Assembly (NCBI RefSeq): GCF_004197395.1
Contig: NZ_SELS01000037.1
Location: 1-64,000, forward strand
Direction of reading: 5' to 3'
Source: Paraburkholderia sp. UYCP14C
Lineage (GTDB): Bacteria > Pseudomonadota > Gammaproteobacteria > Burkholderiales > Burkholderiaceae
Length of the DNA stretch: 64,000 nt
This document shows positions 1-8,902 of the stretch, piece by piece (the stretch's first letter is position 1; the number at the start of each line of letters is the position of its first letter). The position numbers and the translations under genes are program-made. The notes under the pieces were generated by a model, which saw only the letters and a list, made by a program, of their open reading frames with translations, was not told where the DNA came from and ran no database searches.

Positions 1-625
1 CCGAGATCTTCGGGCTTGATCGTTTCCAACGGCTTTTTCTTCGCCTTCATGATGTTCGGCAGCGTCACGTAGCGCGGTTCGTTCAGGCGCAGATCGGTCG
101 TGACCACGGCCGGCAGCGTCAGCGACAGCGTTTCCGCGCCGCCGTCCACTTCACGCGACACCGTTGCCTTACCGTCCGCCACGACAACTTTCGACGCGAA
201 CGTCGCCTGCGGCAGATTCGCTAGCGCGGCGAGCATCTGGCCGGTCTGGTTCGAATCGTCGTCGATGGCCTGCTTGCCGAGGATCACCAGTTGCGGCTGT
301 TCCTTGTCGACCAGCGCCTTGAGCAGCTTCGCGACTGCCAGCGGCTGCAGATCTTCGTTCGATTCGATCAGGATCGCGCGATCCGCACCGATCGCGAGCG
401 CGGTGCGCAACGTTTCCTGCGATTGCGTCACACCGGCCGACACCGCGATCACTTCGGTGGCGACACCCGCTTCCCGCAGACGCACGGCTTCTTCAACCGC
501 GATTTCGTCGAACGGGTTCATCGACATTTTCACGTTCGCGATGTCGACACCCGTACCGTCCGATTTCACGCGGACCTTCACGTTGTAGTCGACCACTCTT
601 TTCACTGGCACCAGAATTTTCATGC
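1..625 (-). CDS. etfB: Electron transfer flavoprotein beta subunit, 3' end cut by window edge
   Basis: EtfB carries electrons, with EtfA, from acyl-CoA and related dehydrogenases to ETF:ubiquinone oxidoreductase. The start is the ATG at 625-623, giving [17 protein letters not shown]. About 208 residues are visible out of a usual ~249, so the C-terminus lies outside the window. The typical adenine-nucleotide loop region is present ([26 protein letters not shown]), followed by [21 protein letters not shown]. Transcription runs off the left edge, where etfA is expected. A strong terminator separates it from metQ, and a perfect palindrome lies 122 bases upstream, suggesting its own regulated promoter. 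The identification is secure from sequence pattern. Confidence 0.93.
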
Positions 626-746
626 ACACGCTCCAAAGTTACGAATACGTCAACCCGACGAACATTATAGCGACTGCCCTCATGGCAGCCATGTCGCGGG
701 CGCTTAGCGGGAGGATATCGCTCCTCAGCGGCGTGACGGCAATATC

Positions 747-758
747 GAACGATCGTTC
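747..758. promoter_or_regulatory. Perfect 12-bp palindrome upstream of etfB, candidate repressor operator
   Basis: GAACGATCGTTC is a perfect dyad in the 234-base gap between metQ and etfB. On the minus strand it follows the AT-rich TTTAAAAT at once, a possible -10 element for etfB. The length and symmetry are typical of TetR-family operators. Fatty-acid-degradation regulators of that family control etf genes in other proteobacteria. The link to a specific regulator is inference. Confidence 0.45.
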
Positions 759-771
759 TATTTTAAACTCC

Positions 772-798
772 AAAAAACCCGGGAGACAACCCCGGGTT
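772..798 (-). terminator. Rho-independent terminator after metQ
   Basis: On the minus strand the stem AACCCGGG / CCCGGGTT (plus-strand arms 776-783 and 791-798) has a 7-base loop and is followed by a run of T. It lies about 60 bases beyond the metQ stop and separates the met operon from etfB. Confidence 0.85.
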
Positions 799-859
799 CC
801 GACTCAGACCTCTAATTTCGCATTGCCGTCGTGTTCTGCGAGGTCCGTGGGCCGTTGCA

Positions 860-1657
860 TCACCACGAGGTGATCACCGAACCCCCAAACTTGCTGTCGA
901 CGAACTGCTTCACTTCCGGCGAGTGGTACGCCGCGACGAGCTTCGCGACCCACGGCTTGTTCCTGTCCGCTTCGCGAATCGCGATCACGTTCACGTACGG
1001 ACCCTTCGGATCTTCGATCGCGATGGCGTCCTGCTTCGGCTTGAGGCCCGCTTCCATCGCGAAGTTGGTGTTGATCGCGGCGGCGTCGACGTCGCCCAGC
1101 GAACGCGGAATCTGCGCCGCATCGAGTTCGACGATCTTCAGTTTCTTCGGATTGTCGACGATGTCGAGCGGCGTCGCCTTCAATCCCGCATCGGCGCGCA
1201 GCTTCAGCAAGCCCTGCTTCTGCAGCAGCAGAAGGGCGCGGCCGCCGTTGGTCGGGTCGTTCGGCACCGCGATCTTCGCGCCCGGCTGCAGTTCGGCGAG
1301 CGACTTCACCTTCTTCGAGTAGATGCCCATCGGGTACGTGACCGTATCGGCGATACGGATCAGCTTGTAGCCGCGGTCCTTCACCTGCGCCTGCAAGTAA
1401 GGGTCGTGCTGGTAGCTGTTCGCGTCCAGATCGCCGCTCGCGAGCGCCGCGTTCGGCTGCACGTAATCGGAGAATTCGATGATCTTGATGGTGAGGCCGT
1501 TCTTCGCGGCGACCGTCTTCACGACGTCCATGATCTGCGCGTGCGGACCGCCGGTGACGCCGACCTTGATCGTGTCTTCGGCCTGCGCCGCGCTGGTGGC
1601 GACGAGCGTTGCCGCGCCGAGCGCGGCGGCCAGCTTGAGAATGAAGCGACGTTGCAT
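860..1657 (-). CDS. metQ: Methionine ABC transporter substrate-binding protein MetQ
   Basis: This is the periplasmic methionine-binding protein of the MetNIQ importer (NlpA/lipoprotein-9 family, 265 residues, usual length). The N-terminus MQRRFILKLAAALGAATL is a signal peptide with probable cleavage after SAAQA. There is no lipobox cysteine, unlike the E. coli lipoprotein, so it may be a soluble periplasmic protein. Family signatures include KVGVTGGPHAQI, NSYQHDPYLQ and VPNDPTNGGRALLLLQ. It is the last gene of metN-metI-metQ, 49 bases after metI and followed by a terminator. Substrate assignment rests on the family and on the metNI neighbours. Confidence 0.93.
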   Translation of the reverse strand: MQRRFILKLAAALGAATLVATSAAQAEDTIKVGVTGGPHAQIMDVVKTVAAKNGLTIKIIEFSDYVQPNAALASGDLDANSYQHDPYLQAQVKDRGYKLIRIADTVTYPMGIYSKKVKSLAELQPGAKIAVPNDPTNGGRALLLLQKQGLLKLRADAGLKATPLDIVDNPKKLKIVELDAAQIPRSLGDVDAAAINTNFAMEAGLKPKQDAIAIEDPKGPYVNVIAIREADRNKPWVAKLVAAYHSPEVKQFVDSKFGGSVITSW

Positions 1658-1706
1658 GATGGACCTTTTTGCGAATCTCTATTGACGGGCTTTCGAACGC
1701 CCTTGT

Positions 1707-2360
1707 TTATTTGTGGCTCAAACGACGCACGAGCCAATCCCCGAACGACTGCACCAGTTGCACGAACACGATCAGGATCAGCACGACTGCCAGCATCACT
1801 TCCGGCAGGAAGCGCTGGTAGCCATAGCGGATGCCGAGGTCGCCAAGGCCGCCGCCGCCGATCGCGCCGGCCATCGCCGAATAGCCGACCAGCGACACGA
1901 ACGTGATGGTCAACCCGGCGACCACGCCGGGCAGCGATTCCGGCAACAGCACCTTGAAGACGATCTGACGGGTGGTCGCGCCCATCGCCTGAGCGGCCTC
2001 GATAAGCCCGCGATCGACTTCGCGCAGCGCCGTCTCGACCAGCCGCGCGATGAACGGCGCGGCGGCAATCGTCAGCGGCACGATCGCCGCGGCGGTGCCG
2101 ATCGACGAACCGACGACGAGCCGCGTAAACGGAATCACCGCGACCAGCAGGATGATGAACGGCGTCGAACGCACCGCATTGACGATCACGCCCATCACAC
2201 GATTGACCGCAACGTTTTCGAGCACGCCCTGGCGGTCGGTCAGATACAGCAGCACGCCTAGCGGCACGCCGACCACAGCGCCGATCAGTCCCGAGATGCC
2301 CACCATGATGAGCGTCTCCCAGAACGACTGGACGAACATATCGAACATTTCACTCAACAT
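1707..2360 (-). CDS. metI: Methionine ABC transporter permease MetI
   Basis: Inner-membrane permease of the MetNIQ methionine importer, 217 residues with about five hydrophobic segments. The binding-protein-dependent transport EAA loop is visible in [27 protein letters not shown], which contacts the MetN ATPase. The ATG at 2360 overlaps the end of metN by 11 bases (ATGTTGAGTGA), so translation is probably coupled. A second in-frame ATG (MFDMFVQSF) lies at 2348 and could be the true start. Length matches the family. Confidence 0.93.
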   Translation of the reverse strand: MLSEMFDMFVQSFWETLIMVGISGLIGAVVGVPLGVLLYLTDRQGVLENVAVNRVMGVIVNAVRSTPFIILLVAVIPFTRLVVGSSIGTAAAIVPLTIAAAPFIARLVETALREVDRGLIEAAQAMGATTRQIVFKVLLPESLPGVVAGLTITFVSLVGYSAMAGAIGGGGLGDLGIRYGYQRFLPEVMLAVVLILIVFVQLVQSFGDWLVRRLSHK

Positions 2361-3384
2361 GCGAGAGCTCCTCCACTACGACACCCTGCTCGCGCAGAAA
2401 CGTGATCGCCTGCGCGACCTTCACCGGTTCGCCGCCCGCGAGCACCGCGAGCGAGCCGAACGCCTGGCCCTGGATCTCGTCGATCTGGCCGTGCAGGATG
2501 TTGAAGTCGAGCTCGTAGCGGCGAATCGTCTCCGACAGGATCGGCTGATCGACGCCCGAACCGGTGAACGCGAGGCGCAGCAGATGGCCGCTGCCGGTCT
2601 TCAGGCGCTGCGCGACGCGCGCCTTCATGGCGGGCGGCAGTTCCTGCGCGATCACGTCGCCGATCAGTGCGCGCGTGACTTCGTGGCGCGGCTGCAGGAA
2701 CACGTCGATCACCTTGCCCGCTTCGACGACGCGCCCCGCGTCGAGCACCGCGACGCGATCGCAGACCTGCTTGATCACGTCCATCTGGTGCGTGATCAGC
2801 ACGATCGTCAGGTTCAATTCGCGGTTGATGCGTTTGAGTAGATCGAGAATCGCACGCGTGGTTTCGGGGTCGAGCGCGGAGGTCGCCTCGTCCGACAGCA
2901 GCACCTTCGGCTTGCTAGCGAGCGCACGCGCGATGCCCACGCGCTGCTTCTGTCCACCGCTGATCTGCGCCGGATAGCGGTCCTTCTGCGCCGACAGACC
3001 GACGAGCTCGAGCAGCGGCAGCACGTTCGCCTCGATTTCGTCGCGCTTCATGCCGGCCAGTTCGAGCGGCAGCGCGACGTTCTCATACACGGTGCGCGAC
3101 GACAGCAGATTGAAGTGCTGGAAGATCATGCCGATCTCGCGACGCGCGTCGCGCAATTGCGCGGCGGGCAGCGTCGTCAGATCGCGGCCGTTGACGACGA
3201 TGTTGCCCTCGGATGGGCGCGTCAGCAGATTGATGGTGCGCACGAGCGTGCTCTTGCCCGCGCCGCTGCGGCCGATGATGCCGAACACCTCGCCCGCGGG
3301 AATCGTCAGATTGACGTTGTGCAGCGCCTCGACCCAGCCCCGGGGTCCGGCGAACCGCTGGGAAACATTGCGTATTTCGATCAT
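2350..3384 (-). CDS. metN: Methionine ABC transporter ATP-binding protein MetN
   Basis: ATPase of the methionine importer, 344 residues. Walker A is GRSGAGKST (residues 39-47), the ABC signature is [15 protein letters not shown], and Walker B is [13 protein letters not shown]. The C-terminal NIL domain (about residue 260 onward, ending [10 protein letters not shown]) is the methionine-sensing regulatory domain of MetN proteins, so transport is expected to be feedback-inhibited by cytoplasmic methionine. I chose the ATG at 3384 ([11 protein letters not shown]), which matches the family start. An upstream in-frame ATG at 3420 would add 12 residues that are encoded inside a leader hairpin. First gene of the metNIQ operon. 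Confidence 0.93.
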   Translation of the reverse strand: MIEIRNVSQRFAGPRGWVEALHNVNLTIPAGEVFGIIGRSGAGKSTLVRTINLLTRPSEGNIVVNGRDLTTLPAAQLRDARREIGMIFQHFNLLSSRTVYENVALPLELAGMKRDEIEANVLPLLELVGLSAQKDRYPAQISGGQKQRVGIARALASKPKVLLSDEATSALDPETTRAILDLLKRINRELNLTIVLITHQMDVIKQVCDRVAVLDAGRVVEAGKVIDVFLQPRHEVTRALIGDVIAQELPPAMKARVAQRLKTGSGHLLRLAFTGSGVDQPILSETIRRYELDFNILHGQIDEIQGQAFGSLAVLAGGEPVKVAQAITFLREQGVVVEELSHVE

Positions 3385-3394
3385 GTACAAACGA

Positions 3395-3447
3395 AAACGG
3401 CGGAGGCTGCCGGCGAGCATCGTGCTCCCGACAAGCGGCCGCCGTTT
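3395..3447 (-). promoter_or_regulatory. Large leader hairpin upstream of metN, possible attenuator
   Basis: A perfect 9-bp inverted repeat (AAACGGCGG / CCGCCGTTT, plus-strand arms 3395-3403 and 3439-3447) encloses a second perfect stem GAGCA-TCG-TGCTC (3415-3427). On the minus strand the outer stem is followed at once by a T-rich stretch, TTTTCGTTTG, and then the metN ATG 11 bases beyond the stem. This has the shape of an intrinsic terminator placed in the 5' UTR. The plus-strand side also has a T-rich tail. No known SAM riboswitch fold was recognised. Confidence 0.5.
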
Positions 3448-3623
3448 CTTTTATTGGGATTTAAGGCCGCCATTCTACCGTAGCGGCGACATACCCTTTA
3501 ATAATCAATTCCGATCTTTTCATAACCTGAGGGAATTAGAGCCGCGCCCTGTGCGCAAAGCTCGCGTGCCTCACGCCGCTACGACTATGATCGGGCCACC
3601 CTCCTTCCGCACAGGCCGTCGCC

Positions 3624-4529
3624 ATGCAGACTTCCCCGAGCCCCACCGTGCGCGCGAGTGCCGGCAGTCTCAACAAAGACGCGCCGCAGCGCGGGTCGGT
3701 CACGACCGGCGATGGCATCGAGTTGCCGCTCTATCGCTGGCGCCCGAGCGGGCCGCTACGCGCGACGGTCGCGCTGCTGCACGGTCTCGCCGAACACGCG
3801 GGGCGTTACGCGGCCATAGCGGGCCGGCTCAACGCGGCGGGCATCGAGCTCGTCGCGATCGATCTGCGCGGCCACGGCCACGCGCCCGGCAAGCGCGCCT
3901 ATTTGAAGCGCTTCGACGACTACCTGCTCGATGCGCAGGCGCTGCTCGACGCCGCCGCGCAAAGCTGCGCGCCGTTGTTTCTGATGGGTCACAGCATGGG
4001 TGGCGCGGTGGCTGCGCTGTATGCGATCGAGCGCCTCGATGCGAGCGGGCGGCGCCTCGCCGGCCTGATCCTGTCGAGCCCCGCGCTTGCGCCGGGCCGT
4101 GACGTACCAAAGTGGATGCTCGCGCTAAGTCAGGTGATCAGCCGTGTCTACCCCAGTTTCCCGGCGATGAAGATCGACCCCGCGCTGCTCTCGCGCCTTC
4201 AGCCGGTGGTCAATGCCAATATCAACGATCCGCTCGTGCATCACGACGCGATTTGCGCGCGCACCGGCGCCGAGTTGTTGCTCGCGATGGCGCGTATCGA
4301 ACGCGGTCGCGCGGAGCTGCGCATGCCGCTGCTGGTGTTTCACGGCACCGAAGACAAACTGACCGAGCCCGACGGCAGCCGTGCGTTCGGCGCGCACGCG
4401 GGTTCGCCCGACAAGACGCTCACGCTTTACGACGGCAGCTATCACGAGACGATGAACGACCTCGATCGCGATCGGGTGATCGACGCGTTGATCGAGTGGA
4501 TTGAGCGGCGCGCGGTGGGGCGGAGTTGA
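3624..4529 (+). CDS. Alpha/beta hydrolase, monoacylglycerol lipase/lysophospholipase type
   Basis: Serine hydrolase of the hydrolase-4 (S33-like) group, 301 residues, probably cytoplasmic. The nucleophile elbow GHSMGG places the catalytic serine at residue 124. The acid is in VFHGTEDKLTEPDG and the histidine in DGSYHETMND. LLHGLAEHAGRY supplies the HG oxyanion motif. Family members cleave monoacylglycerols or lysophospholipids, but the substrate here cannot be told from sequence. It stands alone on the plus strand, divergent from the metN operon and convergent with the enoyl-CoA hydratase-like gene, whose stop lies only 27 bases away. No terminator is visible in that short gap. Confidence 0.85.
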   Translation: MQTSPSPTVRASAGSLNKDAPQRGSVTTGDGIELPLYRWRPSGPLRATVALLHGLAEHAGRYAAIAGRLNAAGIELVAIDLRGHGHAPGKRAYLKRFDDYLLDAQALLDAAAQSCAPLFLMGHSMGGAVAALYAIERLDASGRRLAGLILSSPALAPGRDVPKWMLALSQVISRVYPSFPAMKIDPALLSRLQPVVNANINDPLVHHDAICARTGAELLLAMARIERGRAELRMPLLVFHGTEDKLTEPDGSRAFGAHAGSPDKTLTLYDGSYHETMNDLDRDRVIDALIEWIERRAVGRS

Positions 4530-4556
4530 GAAGACGCGGCGCTGGGTAGCCGCCGG

Positions 4557-5366
4557 CTACCGCTTCCACTCCGGCGCGCGTTTGTCGATAAAAGCCTGCA
4601 CGCCTTCGAGCGCCGAGTCGTCCATCATGTTGCACGCCATAGTCTGCCCGGCGAGCTGGTATGCGGCTTCGATACCCATTTCGAGCTGCCGGTAGAACAG
4701 GCCCTTGCCCGCGCTGACCGCTTCGACCGGCTTTGCGCAGATGCTCGCTGCGAGCCGCGCGACTTCGTCGTCGAGCGCATCGGCAGGGGTGACGCGGTTC
4801 ACGAGGCCCTGCTTGCGTGCTTCGGCGGCGTCGATGAAATCGCCGGTCAACAGCATTTCGAGCGCGGCCTTGCGTGACAGATTGCGCGACAGCGGCACCG
4901 ACGGCGTCGCGCAGAACAATCCGAGGTTCACGCCCGATACGGCGAAGCGCGCGGTATCGGCGGCGACCGCGAGATCGCACATGGCGACGAGCTGACAGCC
5001 GGCCGCGGTCGCGACGCCATGCACGCGCGCGATCACCGGCTGCGGCATGCGCTGGATCGTCATCATCAGCTTCGTGCAGCGCGCGAACAGCTGCTGGTAA
5101 TACCCGAGCGACGGCGCCGCGCGCATTTCCTTCAGGTCGTGCCCCGCGCAGAACGCGCGGCCCGCGCCGGCGATCACGACGACGCGCGCAGCGCTCTTCG
5201 CGATGTCGGTCAGCGTCTGCTGCAGTTCGTCGAGCAGCGCTTCGGACAGCGCGTTGAACGCATCGGGCCGGTTCATCGTCACGCGCACGACGCCCGGCAC
5301 GCGATACGCGTCGTGTTCGATCGTGATCAGCGACGCGTCGGCGGTGCTGGCGGGACTGGCGTTCAT
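4557..5366 (-). CDS. Enoyl-CoA hydratase/isomerase family protein lacking both catalytic glutamates
   Basis: Crotonase-fold protein of 269 residues, starting at ATG 5366 (MNASPASTADAS), which has a GAGGAG ribosome site. An upstream ATG at 5426 has none. The CoA-binding/oxyanion segments are clear (GRAFCAGHDLKEMR; RVHGVATAAGCQLVAMCDLAVAAD). In true hydratases a Glu sits in the CEL motif and another in the QPE motif. Here the aligned positions read CQL and VSG, so both acids are missing. The pattern ATAAGCQLVA...GVNLGLFCATP resembles the ECHDC3-like subgroup, whose chemistry is not established. It is probably co-transcribed with the deacylase gene 79 bases upstream. Confidence 0.85.
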   Translation of the reverse strand: MNASPASTADASLITIEHDAYRVPGVVRVTMNRPDAFNALSEALLDELQQTLTDIAKSAARVVVIAGAGRAFCAGHDLKEMRAAPSLGYYQQLFARCTKLMMTIQRMPQPVIARVHGVATAAGCQLVAMCDLAVAADTARFAVSGVNLGLFCATPSVPLSRNLSRKAALEMLLTGDFIDAAEARKQGLVNRVTPADALDDEVARLAASICAKPVEAVSAGKGLFYRQLEMGIEAAYQLAGQTMACNMMDDSALEGVQAFIDKRAPEWKR

Positions 5367-5445
5367 GGCTCGCTCCTCGGTGCGTGACTGTCGATCTGTG
5401 CTCGCTGGCTTTCGAGCCGTTGCCATCGCGCGCAGGCGGGCGAGC

Positions 5446-6369
5446 TCAGATCTCCGCCAGCGACCGCACGTGCGCGACCACGCTGCGCCCGAGCGCCGAC
5501 AGGTTGTAGCCGCCCTCGAGACAGCTGACGATGCGCCCGCGCGCGTAGCGCCGCGCGATCTCGCGCATCTGGTCGGTGATCCACGCGTAGTCGTCTTCGA
5601 CGAGGCCCATATTGCCGAGGTCGTCCTCGCGATGCGCGTCGAAGCCGGCCGAGATGAACAGCATCTCCGGCCTGAACTCGTGCAGGCGCGGCAACCACAG
5701 CATGTCGACCGCTTCGCGCACGGCCATGCCGTTCGAGCGGGCGGGCATCGGCACGTTGCACATGTTGGGCGCCTGGTTGTCGGCGCCGGTGAACGGATAG
5801 AACGGGTGCTGGAAGATGCTGCACATCAGCACGCGCGGGTCGCCCGAGAAGGCGGCCTCGGTGCCGTTGCCGTGGTGCACGTCGAAGTCGATGATGGCGA
5901 CGCGCGCGAGGCCATGCACGTCGAGCGCGTGGCGCGCAGCGATCGCTACGTTGTTGAAGAAGCAGAAGCCCATCGCGCGCGCCGGCTCCGCGTGATGGCC
6001 CGGCGGCCGCACACTGCAGAACGCGTTGTCGTAACGGCCTTCGATCACCGCGTCGGTGGCGGCGACCGCCGCGCCCGCCGCGCGCAACGCGGCCTGCCAC
6101 GTGTGCGGGTTCATCGTCGTGTCGGGATCGATTTCGGCGGTGCCCTCGACGGGCGCGCGGCCGCGGATGAAGTCGACGTGCGCCTGCGTGTGCACGCGCA
6201 GCAGCGCGGCCTCGTCGGCGAGCGGCGGCGACTCGCGCTCGATCAGCGCGTCGATGCGGCTCGCGATCAGCTGATCCTCGATCGCCTGCAGGCGCGCGGG
6301 ACACTCGGGATGCCATTGCCCCATGTCGTGCAGCAGACAGTCGGGGTGGGAATAGAAGCCTGTTGCCAT
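5446..6369 (-). CDS. Histone-deacetylase family zinc deacylase
   Basis: Class II HDAC-like/acetylpolyamine amidohydrolase family enzyme, 307 residues, cytoplasmic. It removes acetyl or acyl groups from amines by a zinc-water mechanism. The tandem catalytic histidines are H125-H126 (RPPGHHAEP). The zinc ligands are D163 and H165 (DFDVHHGNG) and D244 (SAGFDAH). The transition-state tyrosine is Y288 (LEGGYNL). All key residues are intact, so it should be active. It is the first gene of a two-gene minus-strand unit with the crotonase-fold gene and is divergent from mltB. The natural substrate (acetylated amine, protein lysine or other) is unknown. Confidence 0.88.
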   Translation of the reverse strand: MATGFYSHPDCLLHDMGQWHPECPARLQAIEDQLIASRIDALIERESPPLADEAALLRVHTQAHVDFIRGRAPVEGTAEIDPDTTMNPHTWQAALRAAGAAVAATDAVIEGRYDNAFCSVRPPGHHAEPARAMGFCFFNNVAIAARHALDVHGLARVAIIDFDVHHGNGTEAAFSGDPRVLMCSIFQHPFYPFTGADNQAPNMCNVPMPARSNGMAVREAVDMLWLPRLHEFRPEMLFISAGFDAHREDDLGNMGLVEDDYAWITDQMREIARRYARGRIVSCLEGGYNLSALGRSVVAHVRSLAEI

Positions 6370-6617
6370 AGTTCGTGTTGTGCGTCTTTTTTACGGCGCG
6401 GCGCATGGACCGCGTGCGCGCGCGGCGTGTCTCCGTCGAGCGGCGCGCGCCCCTGCGCGCCAACATTCGTCAAGTTACCACACGACGCCGCTGTCGCCGA
6501 TTCAGCACGGTTTTGCGGAAGCCGTCGGGTATACTTCCCCGACCCGTAACTCGCCGTTTCGTTCCTGCCGCTTTCCGACTGCTTCCAGCCTTTCACGCAT
6601 CGCGCTCACTGCTCACC

Positions 6618-7886
6618 ATGACCGTCAAGCTTGCTCTGTCCGCAGGATCCCCACGCAACCGGCTTCGCCTCCGCACCCTCGCCGCCTCACTGACCGTCGC
6701 ATCGTGCGTGTTCATCGCAGCAAGTCCCGCGAGCGCGCAAAGCGCCACGAAGAAAGCACCGGTGCAACTCGCGCAGAGCCAGCCGCAGCAGCCCGTACCG
6801 CAAGGGCAAACGTTTGAGGAAGAGATCATTCCCCAGCGCTATGCGAATAACGCGAACGTCGATGCGTTCATCAACGAGATGGTCGCCCGCTACGATTTCG
6901 ACGAAGCGTCGCTGCACGCGCTGTTCGCCGGCGTCAGCTACTCGGCGACCGCGGTGAAACTGGTCACGCCGTCGCCGACACCGTCGATCAAGAACTGGCG
7001 CTCGTATCAGGCGCGCTTCCTCGACCCGGTGCGCGTCAACGCCGGTGTGCAGTTCTGGCGCGAGAACCGGGCCACGCTGCAGCGCGCGTATCAGCAGTTC
7101 GGCGTGCCGCCGGAGATGATCGTCGGCATCATCGGCGTCGAGACGATCTATGGTCGCTACATGGGCAATTTCCGCGTGCTCGACGCGCTGACCACGCTGA
7201 GCTTCGATTATCCGAACACCGCGAATCGCGCGGACCGTCAGGCGACCTTCCGCAAGAATCTCGAAGACTACCTGGTGTGGACGCGCGACGCGCAGATCGA
7301 CCCGAACACCGTGCTCGGCTCGTACACGGGCGCGATCGGCATTCCGCAGTTCCTGCCGAGCAGCATCGTCCAGTACGCGGTCGACTACGAGGGCAACAAG
7401 CGCATCGATCTGCGCACGAGCGATGCCGATGCGATCGGCAGCGTCGCGAACTATCTGCGTCAGAACGGCTGGGAAAGCGGCCGGCCGGTGGTGTGGCGAA
7501 TCGGCTCGGACGCGGGCAGCCTCGGTGTCGCGCAGGCGGCGGCCAATGGTCAGCCGGAGCCGCACTGGCCGCTCGACCAGTTGCTGCGCGCCGGACTCGT
7601 GCTGAACGAGCCGAACGTCGACATCGCTTCCGAGGCGGGAACCCCAGTCACGGTGGTCGATCTGCCGTCGCCGGGACGCGGCACCGAATTCATGCTCGGC
7701 CTGAAGAACTTCTACGTGCTCACGCGCTACAACCGCAGCTTCTTCTATGCGCTCGCGGTGTATCAGCTCGGTCAGAAGGTCAAGGCGCAGATGGAAGCGA
7801 TCGACGCGGCGAATGCCGCGAAAGCGGCCAACAACGGCAGCGCGTCGCAAGGTCAGGCGGATCAGTCGAACTCTGATTCGCAGTGA
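6618..7886 (+). CDS. mltB: Lytic murein transglycosylase B
   Basis: Cleaves the MurNAc-GlcNAc bond of peptidoglycan, forming 1,6-anhydro ends (SLT_2/GH103 family), in the periplasm. It has 422 residues from ATG 6618. The catalytic acid is E175 in GIIGVETIYGRYMG, and the downstream signatures YTGAIGIPQFLPSS and VANYLRQNGW are present. The signal peptide ends at SPASA (residue 40). Within it VASC (27-30) also fits a lipobox, so lipoprotein processing as in E. coli MltB cannot be excluded. Upstream frames run open to 6375 but have no family similarity. TATACT at 6532-6537 could be its -10 box. A bidirectional terminator follows. Confidence 0.92.
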   Translation: MTVKLALSAGSPRNRLRLRTLAASLTVASCVFIAASPASAQSATKKAPVQLAQSQPQQPVPQGQTFEEEIIPQRYANNANVDAFINEMVARYDFDEASLHALFAGVSYSATAVKLVTPSPTPSIKNWRSYQARFLDPVRVNAGVQFWRENRATLQRAYQQFGVPPEMIVGIIGVETIYGRYMGNFRVLDALTTLSFDYPNTANRADRQATFRKNLEDYLVWTRDAQIDPNTVLGSYTGAIGIPQFLPSSIVQYAVDYEGNKRIDLRTSDADAIGSVANYLRQNGWESGRPVVWRIGSDAGSLGVAQAAANGQPEPHWPLDQLLRAGLVLNEPNVDIASEAGTPVTVVDLPSPGRGTEFMLGLKNFYVLTRYNRSFFYALAVYQLGQKVKAQMEAIDAANAAKAANNGSASQGQADQSNSDSQ

Positions 7887-7933
7887 GTCACGCCGCGAGT
7901 CGCCGTGCGCGCCTCGCGTTGAAGGACGTAAAA

Positions 7934-7966
7934 AAAAGCGCCGGCTCGACCGGCGCTTTTGTTTGG
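7934..7966. terminator. Bidirectional rho-independent terminator between mltB and cysM
   Basis: An 11-bp perfect stem AAAAGCGCCGG / CCGGCGCTTTT with loop CTCGA is flanked by A-rich and T-rich tails on both sides. It can therefore end transcription of convergent mltB (plus) and cysM (minus). Confidence 0.9.
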
Positions 7967-7999
7967 CTCGTGCGCCCGCGAAGGCGCTCGGCGACCCGC

Positions 8000-8902
8000 T
8001 TACGCGGGAAAGACCCCCGTGGACAGATAACGGTCGCCGCGGTCGCAGACGATGAACACGATCGTCGCATTCTCGACCTGACGCGCGATGCGCAGCGCGA
8101 CTTCGCACGCGCCGCCCGACGAAATGCCCGCGAAGATGCCTTCGACCGACGCCAATCGGCGCGCCATCGCCTCGGCCGCGGATTGACTGACGTTTTCGAC
8201 GCGGTCGACGCGGCTGCGGTCGAAGATTTTCGGCAGATACGCTTCCGGCCATTTGCGAATGCCCGGAATACGCGAGCCCTCTTCCGGCTGCGCGCCGATG
8301 ATTTCGATCTGCTGATTCTGCGTTTTCAGATACGTCGACACGCCCATGATCGTGCCGGTCGTGCCCATCGACGACACGAAGTGCGTGATGCGCCCTTCCG
8401 TGTCGCGCCAGATTTCCGGGCCGGTGCCTTCGATGTGCGAGGCCGGATTGTCCGGGTTCGCGAACTGGTCGAGGATGATGCCTTTGCCTTCGCGCTGCAT
8501 CTGCTCGGCGAGATCGCGCGCGTACTCCATGCCGCCTTTGACCGGTGTCAGGATGATTTCCGCACCGTAGGCGGCCATGCTCTGGCGGCGCTCGACCGAC
8601 AGGTCTTCCGGCATGATCAGCACCATCCTGTAGCCGCGGACCGCAGCGGCCATCGCGAGCGCGATGCCGGTGTTGCCGCTCGTCGATTCGATCAGCGTGT
8701 CGCCCGGCTTGATGCGCCCGCGCGCTTCGGCCTTCTTGATCATCGACAATGCCGGCCGGTCCTTCACAGACCCCGCTGGATTGTTGCCCTCGAGCTTCGC
8801 GAGGACCACATTGTTGCGGCTGCGGATCTCGTCGTCGGGGAGCCGGACGAGTTGTACGAGCGGCGTATTGCCGATCGTGTCTTCAATCGTTTTGTATGCC
8901 AT
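8000..8902 (-). CDS. cysM: Cysteine synthase B (O-acetylserine sulfhydrylase) CysM
   Basis: PLP-dependent enzyme that makes cysteine from O-acetylserine and sulfide or thiosulfate, 300 residues, cytoplasmic. The start is the ATG at 8902 (MAYKTIEDTIGNTPLVQL). The longer frame to 9127 is unrelated sequence. The PLP lysine is K47 in NPAGSVKDRP, the phosphate-binding motif is STSGNTGIALA, and GIFAGISSGGA is the C-terminal PLP pocket. The short form with RWRDT-like EIWRDTEGRITHFV is typical of CysM rather than CysK. It lies downstream of the ComEA-like gene with a 238-base gap, so it may have its own promoter. Confidence 0.93.
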   Translation of the reverse strand: MAYKTIEDTIGNTPLVQLVRLPDDEIRSRNNVVLAKLEGNNPAGSVKDRPALSMIKKAEARGRIKPGDTLIESTSGNTGIALAMAAAVRGYRMVLIMPEDLSVERRQSMAAYGAEIILTPVKGGMEYARDLAEQMQREGKGIILDQFANPDNPASHIEGTGPEIWRDTEGRITHFVSSMGTTGTIMGVSTYLKTQNQQIEIIGAQPEEGSRIPGIRKWPEAYLPKIFDRSRVDRVENVSQSAAEAMARRLASVEGIFAGISSGGACEVALRIARQVENATIVFIVCDRGDRYLSTGVFPA

